Origin: Pseudomonas sp. DG56-2
Lineage (GTDB): Bacteria; Pseudomonadota; Gammaproteobacteria; Pseudomonadales; Pseudomonadaceae
NCBI RefSeq assembly: GCF_004803755.1
Contig: NZ_CP032311.1
Span: 1,132,501 to 1,196,500, forward strand
Direction of reading: 5' to 3'
Length of the DNA: 64,000 nt
Numbering within the stretch: position 1 is the stretch's first letter; each line of letters opens with the position of its first letter. Shown in pieces: positions 46,509 through 55,995 of the stretch. Position numbers and translations under genes: made by a program. The notes under the pieces were generated by a model, which saw only the letters and a program-made list of their open reading frames with translations, was not told where the DNA came from and ran no database searches.

Positions 46509-48800
46509 TTACAGCAGTTTGAAACGCTGCTGCTGTACGGTTTGCGAGTCCAGGCCGACCTGGACATTGAAATCGCCGGGTTCCGCTGCCCATTGCAGTT
46601 GGCTGTTGTAGAACTTGAGGTCTTGTTCGCTGATCTGGAAGCGTACAGTACGTTCTTCACCTGCTTTGAGCATGAGCTTCTGGAAGTTCTTCAACTCCTT
46701 CACCGGGCGGCTCATGGACGCGGCAACGTCTTGCACATACAACTGCACCACGGTTTCGCCGTCACGCTTGCCGGTGTTTTTCACACGTATGCTGGCTTCG
46801 AGGGACTGACCCTTTTCCAGGGTCTTGCTCGACAGCGTCAGCGCCGACAGGCTGAAGTCGCTGTAGCTCAGGCCGTAGCCGAAAGGGTAAAGCGGACCAT
46901 TGGGTTCTTCGAAGTACTGCGAGGTGTAGTTACCAGGCTTGCCCGGGGTAAACGGCCGACCGATGCTCAGATGGTTGTAGTACATCGGGATCTGGCCGAC
47001 AGAGCGCGGGAAGGTAATCGCCAACTTGCCCGACGGGTTGTAGTCACCGAACAGAACGTCGGCAATTGCGTTGCCACCTTCGGTGCCGCTGAACCAGGTT
47101 TCGAGAATGGCATCGGCCTGTTCACGTTCCCAGGCCAGCGACAGTGGGCGGCCGTTCATCAGCACCAGTACCAGAGGCTTGCCGGTGGCTTTAAGGGCCT
47201 TGATCAGCTCGCGCTGAGCCGCGGGAATTTCCAGCGTGGTACGGCTCGACGACTCGTGGGACATGCCACGGGACTCACCGACCACGGCCACCACGACATC
47301 GGACTGTTTGGCTGCCTTGACGGCCTCGTCGATCAGCACGGCGGCCGGACGTGGGTCGTCGACGATTTCCGGAGCATCGAAGTTGAGGAAGTTCAGGTAG
47401 TCGAGAATGGCTTTGTCGTGGGTGATGTTGGAGCCTTTGGCGTAGATCACCTTGGCTTTGTCACCGAGCACCTGACGCATGCCTTCGCGCACCGTCACCG
47501 ACTGATGCGGGCGACCGGCTGCGGCCCAACTGCCCATCATGTCGATGGGCGCGTCCGCCAGCGGACCGACCAGGGCAATGGTGCCAGCTTTTTTCAGTGG
47601 CAAGGTTTGCTCGTGGTTTTCCAGCAACACCAGGCTGCGACGTGCTACATCACGCGCTTCGGCGCGGTGCAGGCGGTTGTCGGCGTAGGTGTCGGCCGGG
47701 TCTTCACTGGCCTTGCCAATGCGTCGGTAAGGGTCGGCGAACAGGCCCATGTCATATTTGGCGCCCAGTACTTCACGCACGGCATTGTCGATGTCGGCCT
47801 GATCGATTTCACCCGCCTTGAGCAGGCTGGCCAGTTCCTCGCCGTACAACGAGTCGTTCATGCTCAGGTCGATGCCGGCCTTGATCGCAAGCTTTGCAGC
47901 CTCACGGCCATCGCTGGCCACGCCGTGGCGAACCAGTTCGGTGATGGCTCCGTGGTCACTGACGGTTACGCCTTTAAATCCCCAGTCCTTGCGCAGCAGG
48001 TCCTGCATCAGCCAGGTATTGGAGGTGGCTGGTACGCCGTTGATCGAGTTCAGGGCAACCATCACCCCGCCAGCGCCTGCATCGATGGCGGCGCGGTAAG
48101 GCGGCAGGTATTCGTTGAACATCTTCGTCGGGCTCATGTCGACGGTGTTGTAGTCGCGTCCGCCTTCCACCGCGCCGTACAGGGCAAAATGCTTGACGGC
48201 AGCCATCAGGCTGGTGGGCTCGGCCGGGCTCTTGCCCTGGAATGACTCGACCATTACCTTGGAAATGCGTGAGACCAGATAAGTGTCTTCGCCAAAACCT
48301 TCACTGGTGCGGCCCCAGCGCGGGTCGCGGGCGATATCGACCATGGGCGCGAAGGTCATGTCGATACCGTCGGAGGCGGCTTCAAGGGCGGAAACCCGGC
48401 CAACCTTGGCGATTGCATCCATGTCCCAGCTCGACGCCAGGGCCAGGCTGATCGGGAAAATCGTGCGATGGCCATGGATCACGTCATAGGCGAAGAACAT
48501 CGGGATCTTCAGGCGGCTGCGACCTGCCGCGTCCTGCATCGGACGGTTCTCGGCACGGGTGATCGAGTTGAAGGTTCCGCCAATGCGGCCTGCGGCGATT
48601 TCCTTGCGGATCATTTCCCGGGGCATCTCCGGGCCGATGCTGATCAAGCGTAATTGGCCGATCTTCTCGTCCAGGGTCATCTGGCCCATGAGGTCGGCGA
48701 TGAATACTTGTTTGTTCTTCAGCGGATCGGCAGATGTGTCGGCAAGGGCCGACTGACTGGCCAGGCTGACAAGGAGGCCCAGCAAACACAGCTTATTCAT
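46509..48800 (-). CDS. bglX: Periplasmic beta-glucosidase, GH3 family
   Basis: 763-aa secreted glycosidase. The signal peptide is about residues 1-20 (MNKLCLLGLLVSLASQSALA). The GH3 N-terminal barrel includes FAYDVIHGHRTIFPISLALA and the nucleophile Asp in GVTVSDHGAI. The C-terminal alpha/beta sandwich holds GESRGMSHESSSRTTLEIPA, and a fibronectin-like domain ends the protein. It should release glucose from beta-glucosides in the periplasm. It stands upstream of mifS on the same strand with a 60-bp gap, and is divergent from the LemA gene. Confidence 0.93.
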   Translation of the reverse strand: MNKLCLLGLLVSLASQSALADTSADPLKNKQVFIADLMGQMTLDEKIGQLRLISIGPEMPREMIRKEIAAGRIGGTFNSITRAENRPMQDAAGRSRLKIPMFFAYDVIHGHRTIFPISLALASSWDMDAIAKVGRVSALEAASDGIDMTFAPMVDIARDPRWGRTSEGFGEDTYLVSRISKVMVESFQGKSPAEPTSLMAAVKHFALYGAVEGGRDYNTVDMSPTKMFNEYLPPYRAAIDAGAGGVMVALNSINGVPATSNTWLMQDLLRKDWGFKGVTVSDHGAITELVRHGVASDGREAAKLAIKAGIDLSMNDSLYGEELASLLKAGEIDQADIDNAVREVLGAKYDMGLFADPYRRIGKASEDPADTYADNRLHRAEARDVARRSLVLLENHEQTLPLKKAGTIALVGPLADAPIDMMGSWAAAGRPHQSVTVREGMRQVLGDKAKVIYAKGSNITHDKAILDYLNFLNFDAPEIVDDPRPAAVLIDEAVKAAKQSDVVVAVVGESRGMSHESSSRTTLEIPAAQRELIKALKATGKPLVLVLMNGRPLSLAWEREQADAILETWFSGTEGGNAIADVLFGDYNPSGKLAITFPRSVGQIPMYYNHLSIGRPFTPGKPGNYTSQYFEEPNGPLYPFGYGLSYSDFSLSALTLSSKTLEKGQSLEASIRVKNTGKRDGETVVQLYVQDVAASMSRPVKELKNFQKLMLKAGEERTVRFQISEQDLKFYNSQLQWAAEPGDFNVQVGLDSQTVQQQRFKLL

Positions 48801-48983
48801 TAAGTTCTTTTCTCAAGGCTCATGGCAGTATTCACGGTGATACTGCCCAGCCGAAGTTGGGGAAGCGGCTATTGTTGTAGTTTGCTGGGCATCTTTTAGC
48901 CGATTGGGCCGTCACGATCCAGCGGCGGTGATCGATTATGCCTCAAGTACACACGTACACGCTGATCAAGGAGTAAGGCAACT

Positions 48984-49586
48984 ATGCAGGCAATACAGTT
49001 CAAGGGCGCAAAGGTATGGCTGTTGCTGGTACTCAGCAGCATTCTGGCCGGTTGCGGGATCAACAACATTCCCAACTATGACGAGCAGGTAAAGGCTGCC
49101 TGGGCCCAGGTGCAGAACCAGTACCAGCGCCGCGCGGACCTGATCCCCAATCTGGTGGAAACCGTCAAAGGCTATGCCAAGCAGGAACAGGAAACCCTGA
49201 CCGCGGTCATCGAAGCGCGTGCCAAGGCCACTTCGATCCAGGTTGATGCCAGCACCTTGGACGATCCGCAGAAGCTGCAACAATTCCAGCAGGCACAGGC
49301 GCAACTGACCGGTGCGCTCAGCCGCTTGATGGTGGTGTCGGAACGCTATCCGGACCTGAAATCGAACCAGAACTTTCTGGCCCTGCAGTCGCAGCTTGAA
49401 GGCACGGAAAACCGCATTGCCGTCGCGCGCAAGGATTTCATTGCCGCGGTGCAGCGCTATAACACCGAGATCCGCACCTTTCCCGGGCGCCTGTGGCACA
49501 GTGTGATGTACAGCAGCCTGCCGCTGCGAGAGAACTTCGAAGCCACCGCCACTGATGCCGACAAAGCACCTGAAGTGAAATTCTGA
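48984..49586 (+). CDS. LemA-family lipoprotein
   Basis: 200-aa LemA protein with a lipoprotein signal (lipobox LAGC at about residue 24) and the family core VKAAWAQVQNQYQRRADLIP followed by NLVETVKGYAKQEQETL; it ends with FPGRLWHSVMYSSLP. LemA proteins form an all-helical bundle of unknown function; some are linked to membrane stress and to TPM-domain partners. Here it is directly coupled to two TPM proteins (ATG of the first overlaps its stop), an arrangement seen widely in bacteria. Confidence 0.92.
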   Translation: MQAIQFKGAKVWLLLVLSSILAGCGINNIPNYDEQVKAAWAQVQNQYQRRADLIPNLVETVKGYAKQEQETLTAVIEARAKATSIQVDASTLDDPQKLQQFQQAQAQLTGALSRLMVVSERYPDLKSNQNFLALQSQLEGTENRIAVARKDFIAAVQRYNTEIRTFPGRLWHSVMYSSLPLRENFEATATDADKAPEVKF

Positions 49587-50326
49587 TGCGTCTGCTGCAA
49601 TGGGGGCTGCTGCTGGCGCTGCTGATTGTCACGCCGTTGCGCGCCGAGCCAAGTTTTCCGGCCTTGACGGGCCGTGTTGTGGACAACGCCGGCTTGCTCG
49701 ATGGCGGCAGCCGCGCGCAGCTCGAACGGATGCTCACTGCCCACGAACAGGCGACTGGCGAGCAGGTGGTGGTTGTCACTGTCAAGGATCTGCAAGGGTT
49801 GCCCATCGAGGATTTCGGCTACCAGCTCGGACGCCATTGGGGCATCGGCCAGAAGGGCAAGGACAACGGCGCCCTGTTGATCGTCGCCCCGGCGCAGCGC
49901 AAGCTGCGCATCGAAGTTGGCTACGGTCTTGAGGAGCGTCTGACCGATGCCCAGGCTTCGGTGATTATCAACGGCATCATCACGCCAGCGTTTCGCCGTG
50001 GCGAGTTCAGCCTGGGCATTGTCCAGGGCACAGCTGCGATTCTCCAGGTGTTGGGTGGCAACCCTTTGGCCGAACCGTCGCGCGCTCAAGGTAGCGCTGA
50101 GGAGCAAGCGCCGGCCTGGGCCGTTGGCTTGTTCGTGCTGATGATTATCCTGGTCTTTGCCGCGCAGTCCTTGGGGCTGGGCGGTGGCGGGCGCGGTGGC
50201 CGTGGCGGTATGGGCGGTGGTTTTGGTGGCGGCTACGGCGGTTTTGGTGGTGGACGTGGTGGTGGAGGGGGCTTCAGTGGCGGCGGCGGTGGCTTCGGTG
50301 GTGGAGGTTCCTCCGGTGGTTGGTAG
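49586..50326 (+). CDS. TPM-domain membrane protein with glycine-rich tail (YgcG-like)
   Basis: 246-aa protein with a signal peptide (MRLLQWGLLLALLIVTPLRA) and a TPM domain at about residues 30-150 (VDNAGLLDGGSRAQLERML; RIEVGYGLEERLTDAQAS). One TM helix lies near residue 180, and about 45 residues of almost pure Gly with Arg, Phe and Ser follow, ending GGGGSSGGW. The domain should face the periplasm. The related plant TPM protein has been described as a phosphatase and as a photosystem II repair factor; the bacterial role is open. Middle gene of the lemA-TPM-TPM group. Confidence 0.9.
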   Translation: MRLLQWGLLLALLIVTPLRAEPSFPALTGRVVDNAGLLDGGSRAQLERMLTAHEQATGEQVVVVTVKDLQGLPIEDFGYQLGRHWGIGQKGKDNGALLIVAPAQRKLRIEVGYGLEERLTDAQASVIINGIITPAFRRGEFSLGIVQGTAAILQVLGGNPLAEPSRAQGSAEEQAPAWAVGLFVLMIILVFAAQSLGLGGGGRGGRGGMGGGFGGGYGGFGGGRGGGGGFSGGGGGFGGGGSSGGW

Positions 50327-50353
50327 AACAGTAATCAAAGAGATAGCCCGCGC

Positions 50354-50971
50354 ATGACATTGCTCACTGAACATGAACAGCGACAGGTAGCCGAAGCGAT
50401 TGCCCAAGTCGAACGGCATACCGATGCCGAACTGGTCACGGTCCTGGCAGCCCGTGCTGACGACTACGCCTATATTCCGCTGCTCTGGGCCAGCTTGCTG
50501 GCCTTGCTGGTACCTGGCGCAGTTTATTATCTGGGCGGTTGGTTGAGCGTCAACGGTCTGCTGATCGCGCAATGGCTGACGTTTATTGTCTTGTGTCTGC
50601 TGTTTCGGCTACCTGGTGTGACGACCCGATTGATTCCCCGTTCGGTGCGCCACTGGCGCGCCTCGAACCTTGCCAGACGACAGTTTCTGGAGCAGCAGTT
50701 GCACCATACGGTGGGTGGTACCGGGGTGCTGATATTCGTCAGTGAGGCCGAGCGTTATGTGGAAATCCTCGTCGATGAAGGCATTTCCAGGCACTTGGAC
50801 AACCAGGTATGGGAGGGCATCGTCCAGCGCTTTACCGAACAGGTTCGTCAAGGCCAGACCGTGCAGGGCTTTGTCGGCTGTATCGAGGCTTGCGGCGAGT
50901 TGCTGGCCAGCCATGTGCCAGTGACCCATGCGCGCAACGAACTGCCAAACCGCTTGGTCGTGCTCGGGTGA
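50354..50971 (+). CDS. Second TPM-domain membrane protein
   Basis: 205-aa protein lacking a signal peptide but with two hydrophobic segments (about residues 42-60 and 68-84) splitting a TPM-like domain. The N-terminal part is EHEQRQVAEAIAQVERHTDA and the C-terminal part GTGVLIFVSEAERYVEILVD. It matches the second TPM protein usually encoded after LemA and YgcG-type proteins. It starts 28 bp behind the first TPM gene and is surely cotranscribed. Confidence 0.88.
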   Translation: MTLLTEHEQRQVAEAIAQVERHTDAELVTVLAARADDYAYIPLLWASLLALLVPGAVYYLGGWLSVNGLLIAQWLTFIVLCLLFRLPGVTTRLIPRSVRHWRASNLARRQFLEQQLHHTVGGTGVLIFVSEAERYVEILVDEGISRHLDNQVWEGIVQRFTEQVRQGQTVQGFVGCIEACGELLASHVPVTHARNELPNRLVVLG

Positions 50972-51076
50972 TCTGTAAACGCTGATCGACAAAAGCTGTG
51001 CGCAGGCCGGTCATCCACGTAAAATGCCGGCACTGCGCCTAGCCGCTCCTTCCGCAATCCGAGGCACCCACCCCTG

Positions 51077-52294
51077 ATGTCCGATTCCTTCACCGCCCAG
51101 GCCGCGCCGGATGCACGTGCGCAATTTCTGAGCCTGCTCGCCACCAGTCTGGAACAAAATGCCCTGATCAAGCTGGTGCTGGCGCGCCACGTCGGTACTG
51201 AAGAAGCCTTGCAACGGATCATTGCCAAGCCGCTTACAGTGAAGGGCCAGGCGTGCCTGTCCTTGGTCTACCGCTACCAGACCCGCGATATCACCCGTAA
51301 CGTGCCGAACCAGGAAGCCCTGGCGCTGGTGGCAGAGTTGTTGCCCGCATCATTTCGCAATGCGCACCTGTCGAGTCTCAGTGATGAAGCACAGCTTGAG
51401 TTCAGCAAGAAGGGCAAACCGATGCTGCACCGCAAGGCTGTCCAGCAAGAACGCGAGGCGTCTGCCGGTGAACACGACCGGGAGAAAAAGCGCTATCTGG
51501 AACTGAGCCGGCCGTTTCTGCATGACCTGGGCGTGACCGACAAGCAGTACGCCTTGATCCCGGCCATGTCACGCAAGTGGAAGCAGATCAACAAGTTCAT
51601 CGAAGTGTTTTCCCATGCGTTGAACTCAGCGCCGCTGGCTGTCGATCAGCCGCTGCGCGTTGCCGACTTCGGCTCGGGCAAGGGCTATTTGACCTTCGCT
51701 ATCCACGATTACCTGCGCAACACCTTGCAGCGCGAAGCCCAGGTAACGGGGGTCGAGTTGCGCCAGGACATGGTTGACCTGTGCAACGCCGCCGCTGCGC
51801 GTCTGGAGCATCCGGGACTGGTGTTCGAGTGTGGGGATGTGCGCAGCGTAGTGCCCAGCGCCATCGAAGTGATGATTGCTCTGCATGCCTGCGATATCGC
51901 TACCGACTATGCGATTCACACCGGAATTCGCTGCGGTGCGGCCATCATCATGTGTTCGCCGTGCTGTCATAAACAGATTCGTCCGCAGATGCACAGCCCG
52001 GGCCTGCTCAAACCGATGCTGCAGTACGGATTGCACCTGGGGCAGCAGGCAGAAATGCTCACCGACAGCTTGCGTGCCTTGTATCTGGAAGCCTGTGGCT
52101 ATGAAACCAAGGTGTTCGAGTTCATCTCGCTGGAACACACCAACAAGAACAAGATGATCCTGGCGGTGAAGCGTCAGGCGCCGCAGAATCCAACTGCCTT
52201 GCTGGAAAAAATCCAGCAGTTGAAGGCGTTCTACGGCGTTCAGGAGCACTGCCTGGAGACCTTGTTGCGCGCTGATGGCCTGATCGCAGCCTGA
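51077..52294 (+). CDS. SAM-dependent methyltransferase (methyltransferase_32 type)
   Basis: 405-aa predicted class I methyltransferase. A long N-terminal helical region (about residues 1-190) precedes the SAM-binding fold, with motif I ADFGSGKGYLTFAIHDYL and motif II VTGVELRQDMVDLC. A conserved MCSPCCHKQIRPQM stretch follows, as in the METTL25/RRNAD1-like family. Substrate unknown; rRNA or another nucleic acid is possible by analogy. It stands alone, with a REP-like hairpin behind it. Confidence 0.85.
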   Translation: MSDSFTAQAAPDARAQFLSLLATSLEQNALIKLVLARHVGTEEALQRIIAKPLTVKGQACLSLVYRYQTRDITRNVPNQEALALVAELLPASFRNAHLSSLSDEAQLEFSKKGKPMLHRKAVQQEREASAGEHDREKKRYLELSRPFLHDLGVTDKQYALIPAMSRKWKQINKFIEVFSHALNSAPLAVDQPLRVADFGSGKGYLTFAIHDYLRNTLQREAQVTGVELRQDMVDLCNAAAARLEHPGLVFECGDVRSVVPSAIEVMIALHACDIATDYAIHTGIRCGAAIIMCSPCCHKQIRPQMHSPGLLKPMLQYGLHLGQQAEMLTDSLRALYLEACGYETKVFEFISLEHTNKNKMILAVKRQAPQNPTALLEKIQQLKAFYGVQEHCLETLLRADGLIAA

Positions 52295-52302
52295 AGATCG
52301 AT

Positions 52303-52336
52303 CCGCTCCCATTCTATGGGAGCGGGCTTGCCCGGT
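52303..52336. repeat. REP-like element between the methyltransferase and DMT genes
   Basis: CCGCTCCC-attctat-GGGAGCGG, then GCTTGCCCGG. The sequence GGGAGCGGGCTTGCCCG is typical of the REP elements of P. putida and relatives. It lies between two convergent 3' ends and could also end transcription. Confidence 0.7.
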
Positions 52337-52338
52337 GA

Positions 52339-53226
52339 TCAGGCTCGCACGGGCGCTGGATGCACCTGGGTCTTGCGCCCCAGGACTACGGTAGCGATCA
52401 CGCCTGCAGCAAACACCCAGGTGATCGGCTCTACGTGCTCGCCGAAGAACAGCGCCGAAAAGGCGATGGTGAAGAAGATCTGCAGCAACTGGATCTGGCT
52501 GACGCGGGCGATCCCGCCCATCGCCAGTCCCGCGTACCAGGCAAAGAAACCAATGAACTGCGAAAACAGCGACACGTAGCCAAATGCCCACCAGGCCTTG
52601 GCACTCACCGGTCCCTGATGCTGTAAAGCCAGGTACACAACAGGGCCGATCAACAGCGGGCTCGATAGCACCAACGCCCAGCAGATCACCTGCCAGCCAC
52701 CCATCTCCCGCGCCAGCCGTCCACCTTCGGCATAGCCCAGGCCACCCACGGCGATGGCCGCCAGCATCAGTAAATCGCCCGCCTGGATCTGTCCGGCGCC
52801 CATGATCATCGCGTATGCCAGCACCAGTGCGCTGCCCAGGGCGGCACAGGCCCAGAAGGCTTTCGACGGGCGCTCGTGGGACAGCCAGGCAGCATAGATA
52901 GCCACGCACAGCGGTTGCAGACCGTTGACCAACGCGCCGTGGGACGCTGGCACTGTCTGCATGGCCCAGGCAGAAAAAACCGGAAAACCAAGGATAACGC
53001 CCAGCGCTACCAAGCTAAGTCCCTTTATCTGCCGCCAGCTTGGCCATTTCTCTCGCCGCCAAAGCAGCAAGGCCGCGGCCGGAATGGCCGCCAGCAAGGC
53101 GCGACCCAGACCGTTGAGCAAAGGATGCACTTCCTGTACGACGATTCGCGTCATGGGCAGGGTCAGACTGAAAATGATGACACCGAGCAGCCCAAGGGCC
53201 ATCCCGGTGTTTTCGCGGCTGGACAT
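52339..53226 (-). CDS. DMT-superfamily transporter (EamA family)
   Basis: 295-aa, 10-TM membrane protein with two EamA repeats (first half LGLLGVIIFSLTLPMTRIVV; second half LLMLAAIAVGGLGYAEGGRL). Family members export amino acids or other metabolites; the substrate here is not apparent. The C-terminus ends in a short basic tail. It is monocistronic, and no specific regulator is adjacent. Confidence 0.86.
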   Translation of the reverse strand: MSSRENTGMALGLLGVIIFSLTLPMTRIVVQEVHPLLNGLGRALLAAIPAAALLLWRREKWPSWRQIKGLSLVALGVILGFPVFSAWAMQTVPASHGALVNGLQPLCVAIYAAWLSHERPSKAFWACAALGSALVLAYAMIMGAGQIQAGDLLMLAAIAVGGLGYAEGGRLAREMGGWQVICWALVLSSPLLIGPVVYLALQHQGPVSAKAWWAFGYVSLFSQFIGFFAWYAGLAMGGIARVSQIQLLQIFFTIAFSALFFGEHVEPITWVFAAGVIATVVLGRKTQVHPAPVRA

Positions 53227-53327
53227 AACGAAAGCCTGTGACAGATGAGTCCCGTCATTGAGCCACAGTCGGCACGGATGATCCGGTTACAGTTGGTCAC
53301 AAGTTCATCCGTACAGTTTGCTGTCGA

Positions 53328-55880
53328 TCAGAAGAAGCGGGTGATGCTCACCTTGGCGTTGCGACCCTGGCTGTAGGCGTAGGCGCCGCTGAGTTCAGCG
53401 CGGTAATCCTGGTTGAACAGGTTGTCGATGGTCAGGTTGACTTCGGTGCCCTTGAGGTATGGCTGCTGGGGCTTCCAATTGGCGAACAGACCGTGGAGCT
53501 GGTAATCGTCGTTGGCATAATGATCGTAGTAGCGGTCACCCAGGGAGCTGCCCGGACCTTCGCGGTAATTGTCGCTGGGCAGGCGGTCGGTTTTGCGGAT
53601 GAACTGTGCCTGCCAGCCCACCTTGGCATCCCAGTTGGGGATCTTCACGCCCAGGGTAGTGATCCATTTTGGCGCCGGAATGTCTTTGGCCCAAACATCC
53701 GGCCCCCAAGGGTTGGTGTAGGCACCTTCATGGCGACCGGTGATCCACGAGTACGACAGCGAGCCAAAGAGGTAGGTGGAGTCGTAGAAGCTTTCAACCT
53801 CGAAACCTTTGATCGTCACACTTTTGATGTTGCGGTAGTTGGACATCAAGCCTTTGCCGCAGGCCTTGGAGATGCTTTCGCCGTTGACCAGTTGCTGCGG
53901 GCAGCCAATGCCGGTGGCTTTGAAAATCTCGTCGTCGATCTCGTTGCGGAACAAGGTGGTACGGATCAGCACCATGTCTTGATCGGTGAATACATTCGAC
54001 AGATTGGTGATGTTACCGGCGCGCAGGGCGGTCATGCGTTCCGGGTCAAGGTTACGGCTGGAAGCGGTACGGCTGCCCAGACCCTGGATTTCATACTGCT
54101 CATCGAGTACCGGGGCCCGCCATGTTTTGCTGTAGTCGGCAAAAAAGGCCGTGTGTTCGTTGATCTTCCAGAAAATCGACAGGCGTGGCGACCAACCGCT
54201 GTAGGTTTTTTCGCTGTAGTCGTGGCCCAATTTCGGGTTGTTGTAGAACGGCGCGTCGTTTTCCTTGCCCTTGTTGGCAACATGGTCGTAGCGCAGAGAG
54301 GGGGTCACAGTGACGTCCCCCAGGGTGATTGCGTCCTGGATGAAGTAGCCCTGGCTGTCGACGCTACCGCTCGGCATGAAATTGGGCTGGTAGTGGCCGT
54401 TGTTGTACAGCGGGGTGTCGTATTTTGCGCCGGGCATCCACATTTGCGTGTCACGTTCGTGGCGACGTACCTGCAAGCCCGAAGTGAATGCATGTTCCAG
54501 GGGGCCTGTGGCAAACAGGCTGACGTTGCGTACATCGAGCATCTGGTCGGTGTATTCGGTGTCCATCTTGCGCCCGCCGGTGGACGGCTGGAAAAACGCG
54601 GTGGCATCGCGCTCGTCGGTTTGCTTGGTATCAGATACCGAATACTTCACTTGCAGATCAATCAGCGGGTTGTTGATCGGCTGGTACTTATAGGTGGTCG
54701 ACCAAGTGGTATCGGTGGTGGTGCGATTGGCCAGGTAGCGCTTGAGGGCGTTGTCGTAGCCGAACCTGTCGATGTCACTCTGGGTCGGCGGAGTAGGGTA
54801 GGCGGTGGAGGAGAAAGGCGCCCAGCGCTCGCTCTGAGAACGCGACCAGGAAAAGCCCAAGGTGTGTTCGTCAGTCAAGTGCATGTTGAACTTGAGCAGC
54901 CCGCCGTCCAGATCCAGGGCACTGTTGGGCAGGCGTTGGGGGTTGATTGGGTAGTCGTTGTCGGGATCCGGTAGGGTACCGGCCAGCTTCATGTCGCCAC
55001 CATCTCGCTTGGTCAGGTACACCAGTGCATCCATGCGGCCATCTTCGGTGCGCCCGAACAAGGCCGAGCTGTAGACCTGCTGGTGATCGTTACTGGCATA
55101 GCCGTATTTGAGCATGGCGCCGCTGTTGCGCCCTTCCTGCAGCAAATCGGGGGCATCTTTGGTGATCATGTTGACACTGCCGCCGAAGCCGCCGTTACCG
55201 GTGAAGATCGAGTGCGGGCCTTTCTCCACTTCGATGTTCTTGATCAGCTCCGGCTCGATGAAGATGGTGCCCTGCTGGTAGCGCTCAAAGCCGCTTTTGG
55301 TAGCCCCATCGACAGTCATGGGTACGTCTTCGGCGTCGCCCAGGCCCCAGATATTGATGGTCTGGCCACCTGGTTTGGCCGATCCACCCATGTTCACCCC
55401 GGGCAGGGTCGATAGCACGCTGGGAATGTTGCTGGGCTGGTAGCGGTCGATATCCTCCTGGGTCAGGGTCGAGCGGCCAACGGTGCTGGGGTCAACCTGC
55501 TGGCCATCGCCAACAATGCTGAGCGCGCCCAGTTGGATGCCGTTGTCTGCTGTCGGATCATCGTCGCGCAGTCGCACCACATAAGTGTTTCCGACCTTGA
55601 CCACGGCGAAGCGACTGTTGCGCAGCAACACGTCGATGGCCGCCTGGGCTTCGTAAGTGCCGTTAATGGCAGGGGCTTGCACGCTGCGCAGCAGGGCTTC
55701 GTCAAACAGCAATTGCACCTTTGCCTGCTGGGCCAACTGGCTCAACGACACCGCCAGTGATTGTGCCGGCAGCTGCAGCTCGACCGGAGCGGCCTGCGCC
55801 TGGAGGCTCAGGGCCAGGCAGGCTGCCAACAGCGATGGACGGGCAGACAGCGGTGAAAGTGGACGAAACGCACGCAACAT
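53328..55880 (-). CDS. TonB-dependent heme-type receptor with STN signalling domain (HasR-like)
   Basis: 850-aa outer-membrane receptor. It has a signal peptide (RPSLLAACLALSLQAQA), then an STN domain (about residues 35-110; PAQSLAVSLSQLAQQAKVQL) that signals to a FecR protein. A plug (IPSVLSTLPGVNMGGSAKPG and VEKGPHSIFTGNGGFGGSVN) and a 22-strand barrel ending NAKVSITRFF follow. Sequence style and the adjacent ECF/FecR pair match heme/hemophore receptors of the HasR type. No hasA-like hemophore gene is visible. The start at 55880 follows GGGGGA; ten extra upstream codons are possible. Confidence 0.87.
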   Translation of the reverse strand: MLRAFRPLSPLSARPSLLAACLALSLQAQAAPVELQLPAQSLAVSLSQLAQQAKVQLLFDEALLRSVQAPAINGTYEAQAAIDVLLRNSRFAVVKVGNTYVVRLRDDDPTADNGIQLGALSIVGDGQQVDPSTVGRSTLTQEDIDRYQPSNIPSVLSTLPGVNMGGSAKPGGQTINIWGLGDAEDVPMTVDGATKSGFERYQQGTIFIEPELIKNIEVEKGPHSIFTGNGGFGGSVNMITKDAPDLLQEGRNSGAMLKYGYASNDHQQVYSSALFGRTEDGRMDALVYLTKRDGGDMKLAGTLPDPDNDYPINPQRLPNSALDLDGGLLKFNMHLTDEHTLGFSWSRSQSERWAPFSSTAYPTPPTQSDIDRFGYDNALKRYLANRTTTDTTWSTTYKYQPINNPLIDLQVKYSVSDTKQTDERDATAFFQPSTGGRKMDTEYTDQMLDVRNVSLFATGPLEHAFTSGLQVRRHERDTQMWMPGAKYDTPLYNNGHYQPNFMPSGSVDSQGYFIQDAITLGDVTVTPSLRYDHVANKGKENDAPFYNNPKLGHDYSEKTYSGWSPRLSIFWKINEHTAFFADYSKTWRAPVLDEQYEIQGLGSRTASSRNLDPERMTALRAGNITNLSNVFTDQDMVLIRTTLFRNEIDDEIFKATGIGCPQQLVNGESISKACGKGLMSNYRNIKSVTIKGFEVESFYDSTYLFGSLSYSWITGRHEGAYTNPWGPDVWAKDIPAPKWITTLGVKIPNWDAKVGWQAQFIRKTDRLPSDNYREGPGSSLGDRYYDHYANDDYQLHGLFANWKPQQPYLKGTEVNLTIDNLFNQDYRAELSGAYAYSQGRNAKVSITRFF

Positions 55881-55995
55881 GAAATCCCCCAGTACGGCAA
55901 CAGATGCCAAAAAGGCCTGCAGTGACTACGCAGACGGGAGGAAGACGTGGCGGCGCTTGAAACCCTCATATGCGAATGAAAAATATTCTCAGTTT

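Noticed and set aside
45189..48245. Open frame of 1018 codons on the plus strand, antisense to mifS and bglX
   Set aside because: Both minus-strand frames encode complete, motif-bearing proteins. The plus-strand translation shows no known domain and is rich in Gln, His, Gly and Val, as expected for the reverse frame of high-GC genes.
53493..54974. 493-codon plus-strand frame across the TonB receptor
   Set aside because: Shadow of the receptor gene; the receptor frame carries the plug and barrel motifs.
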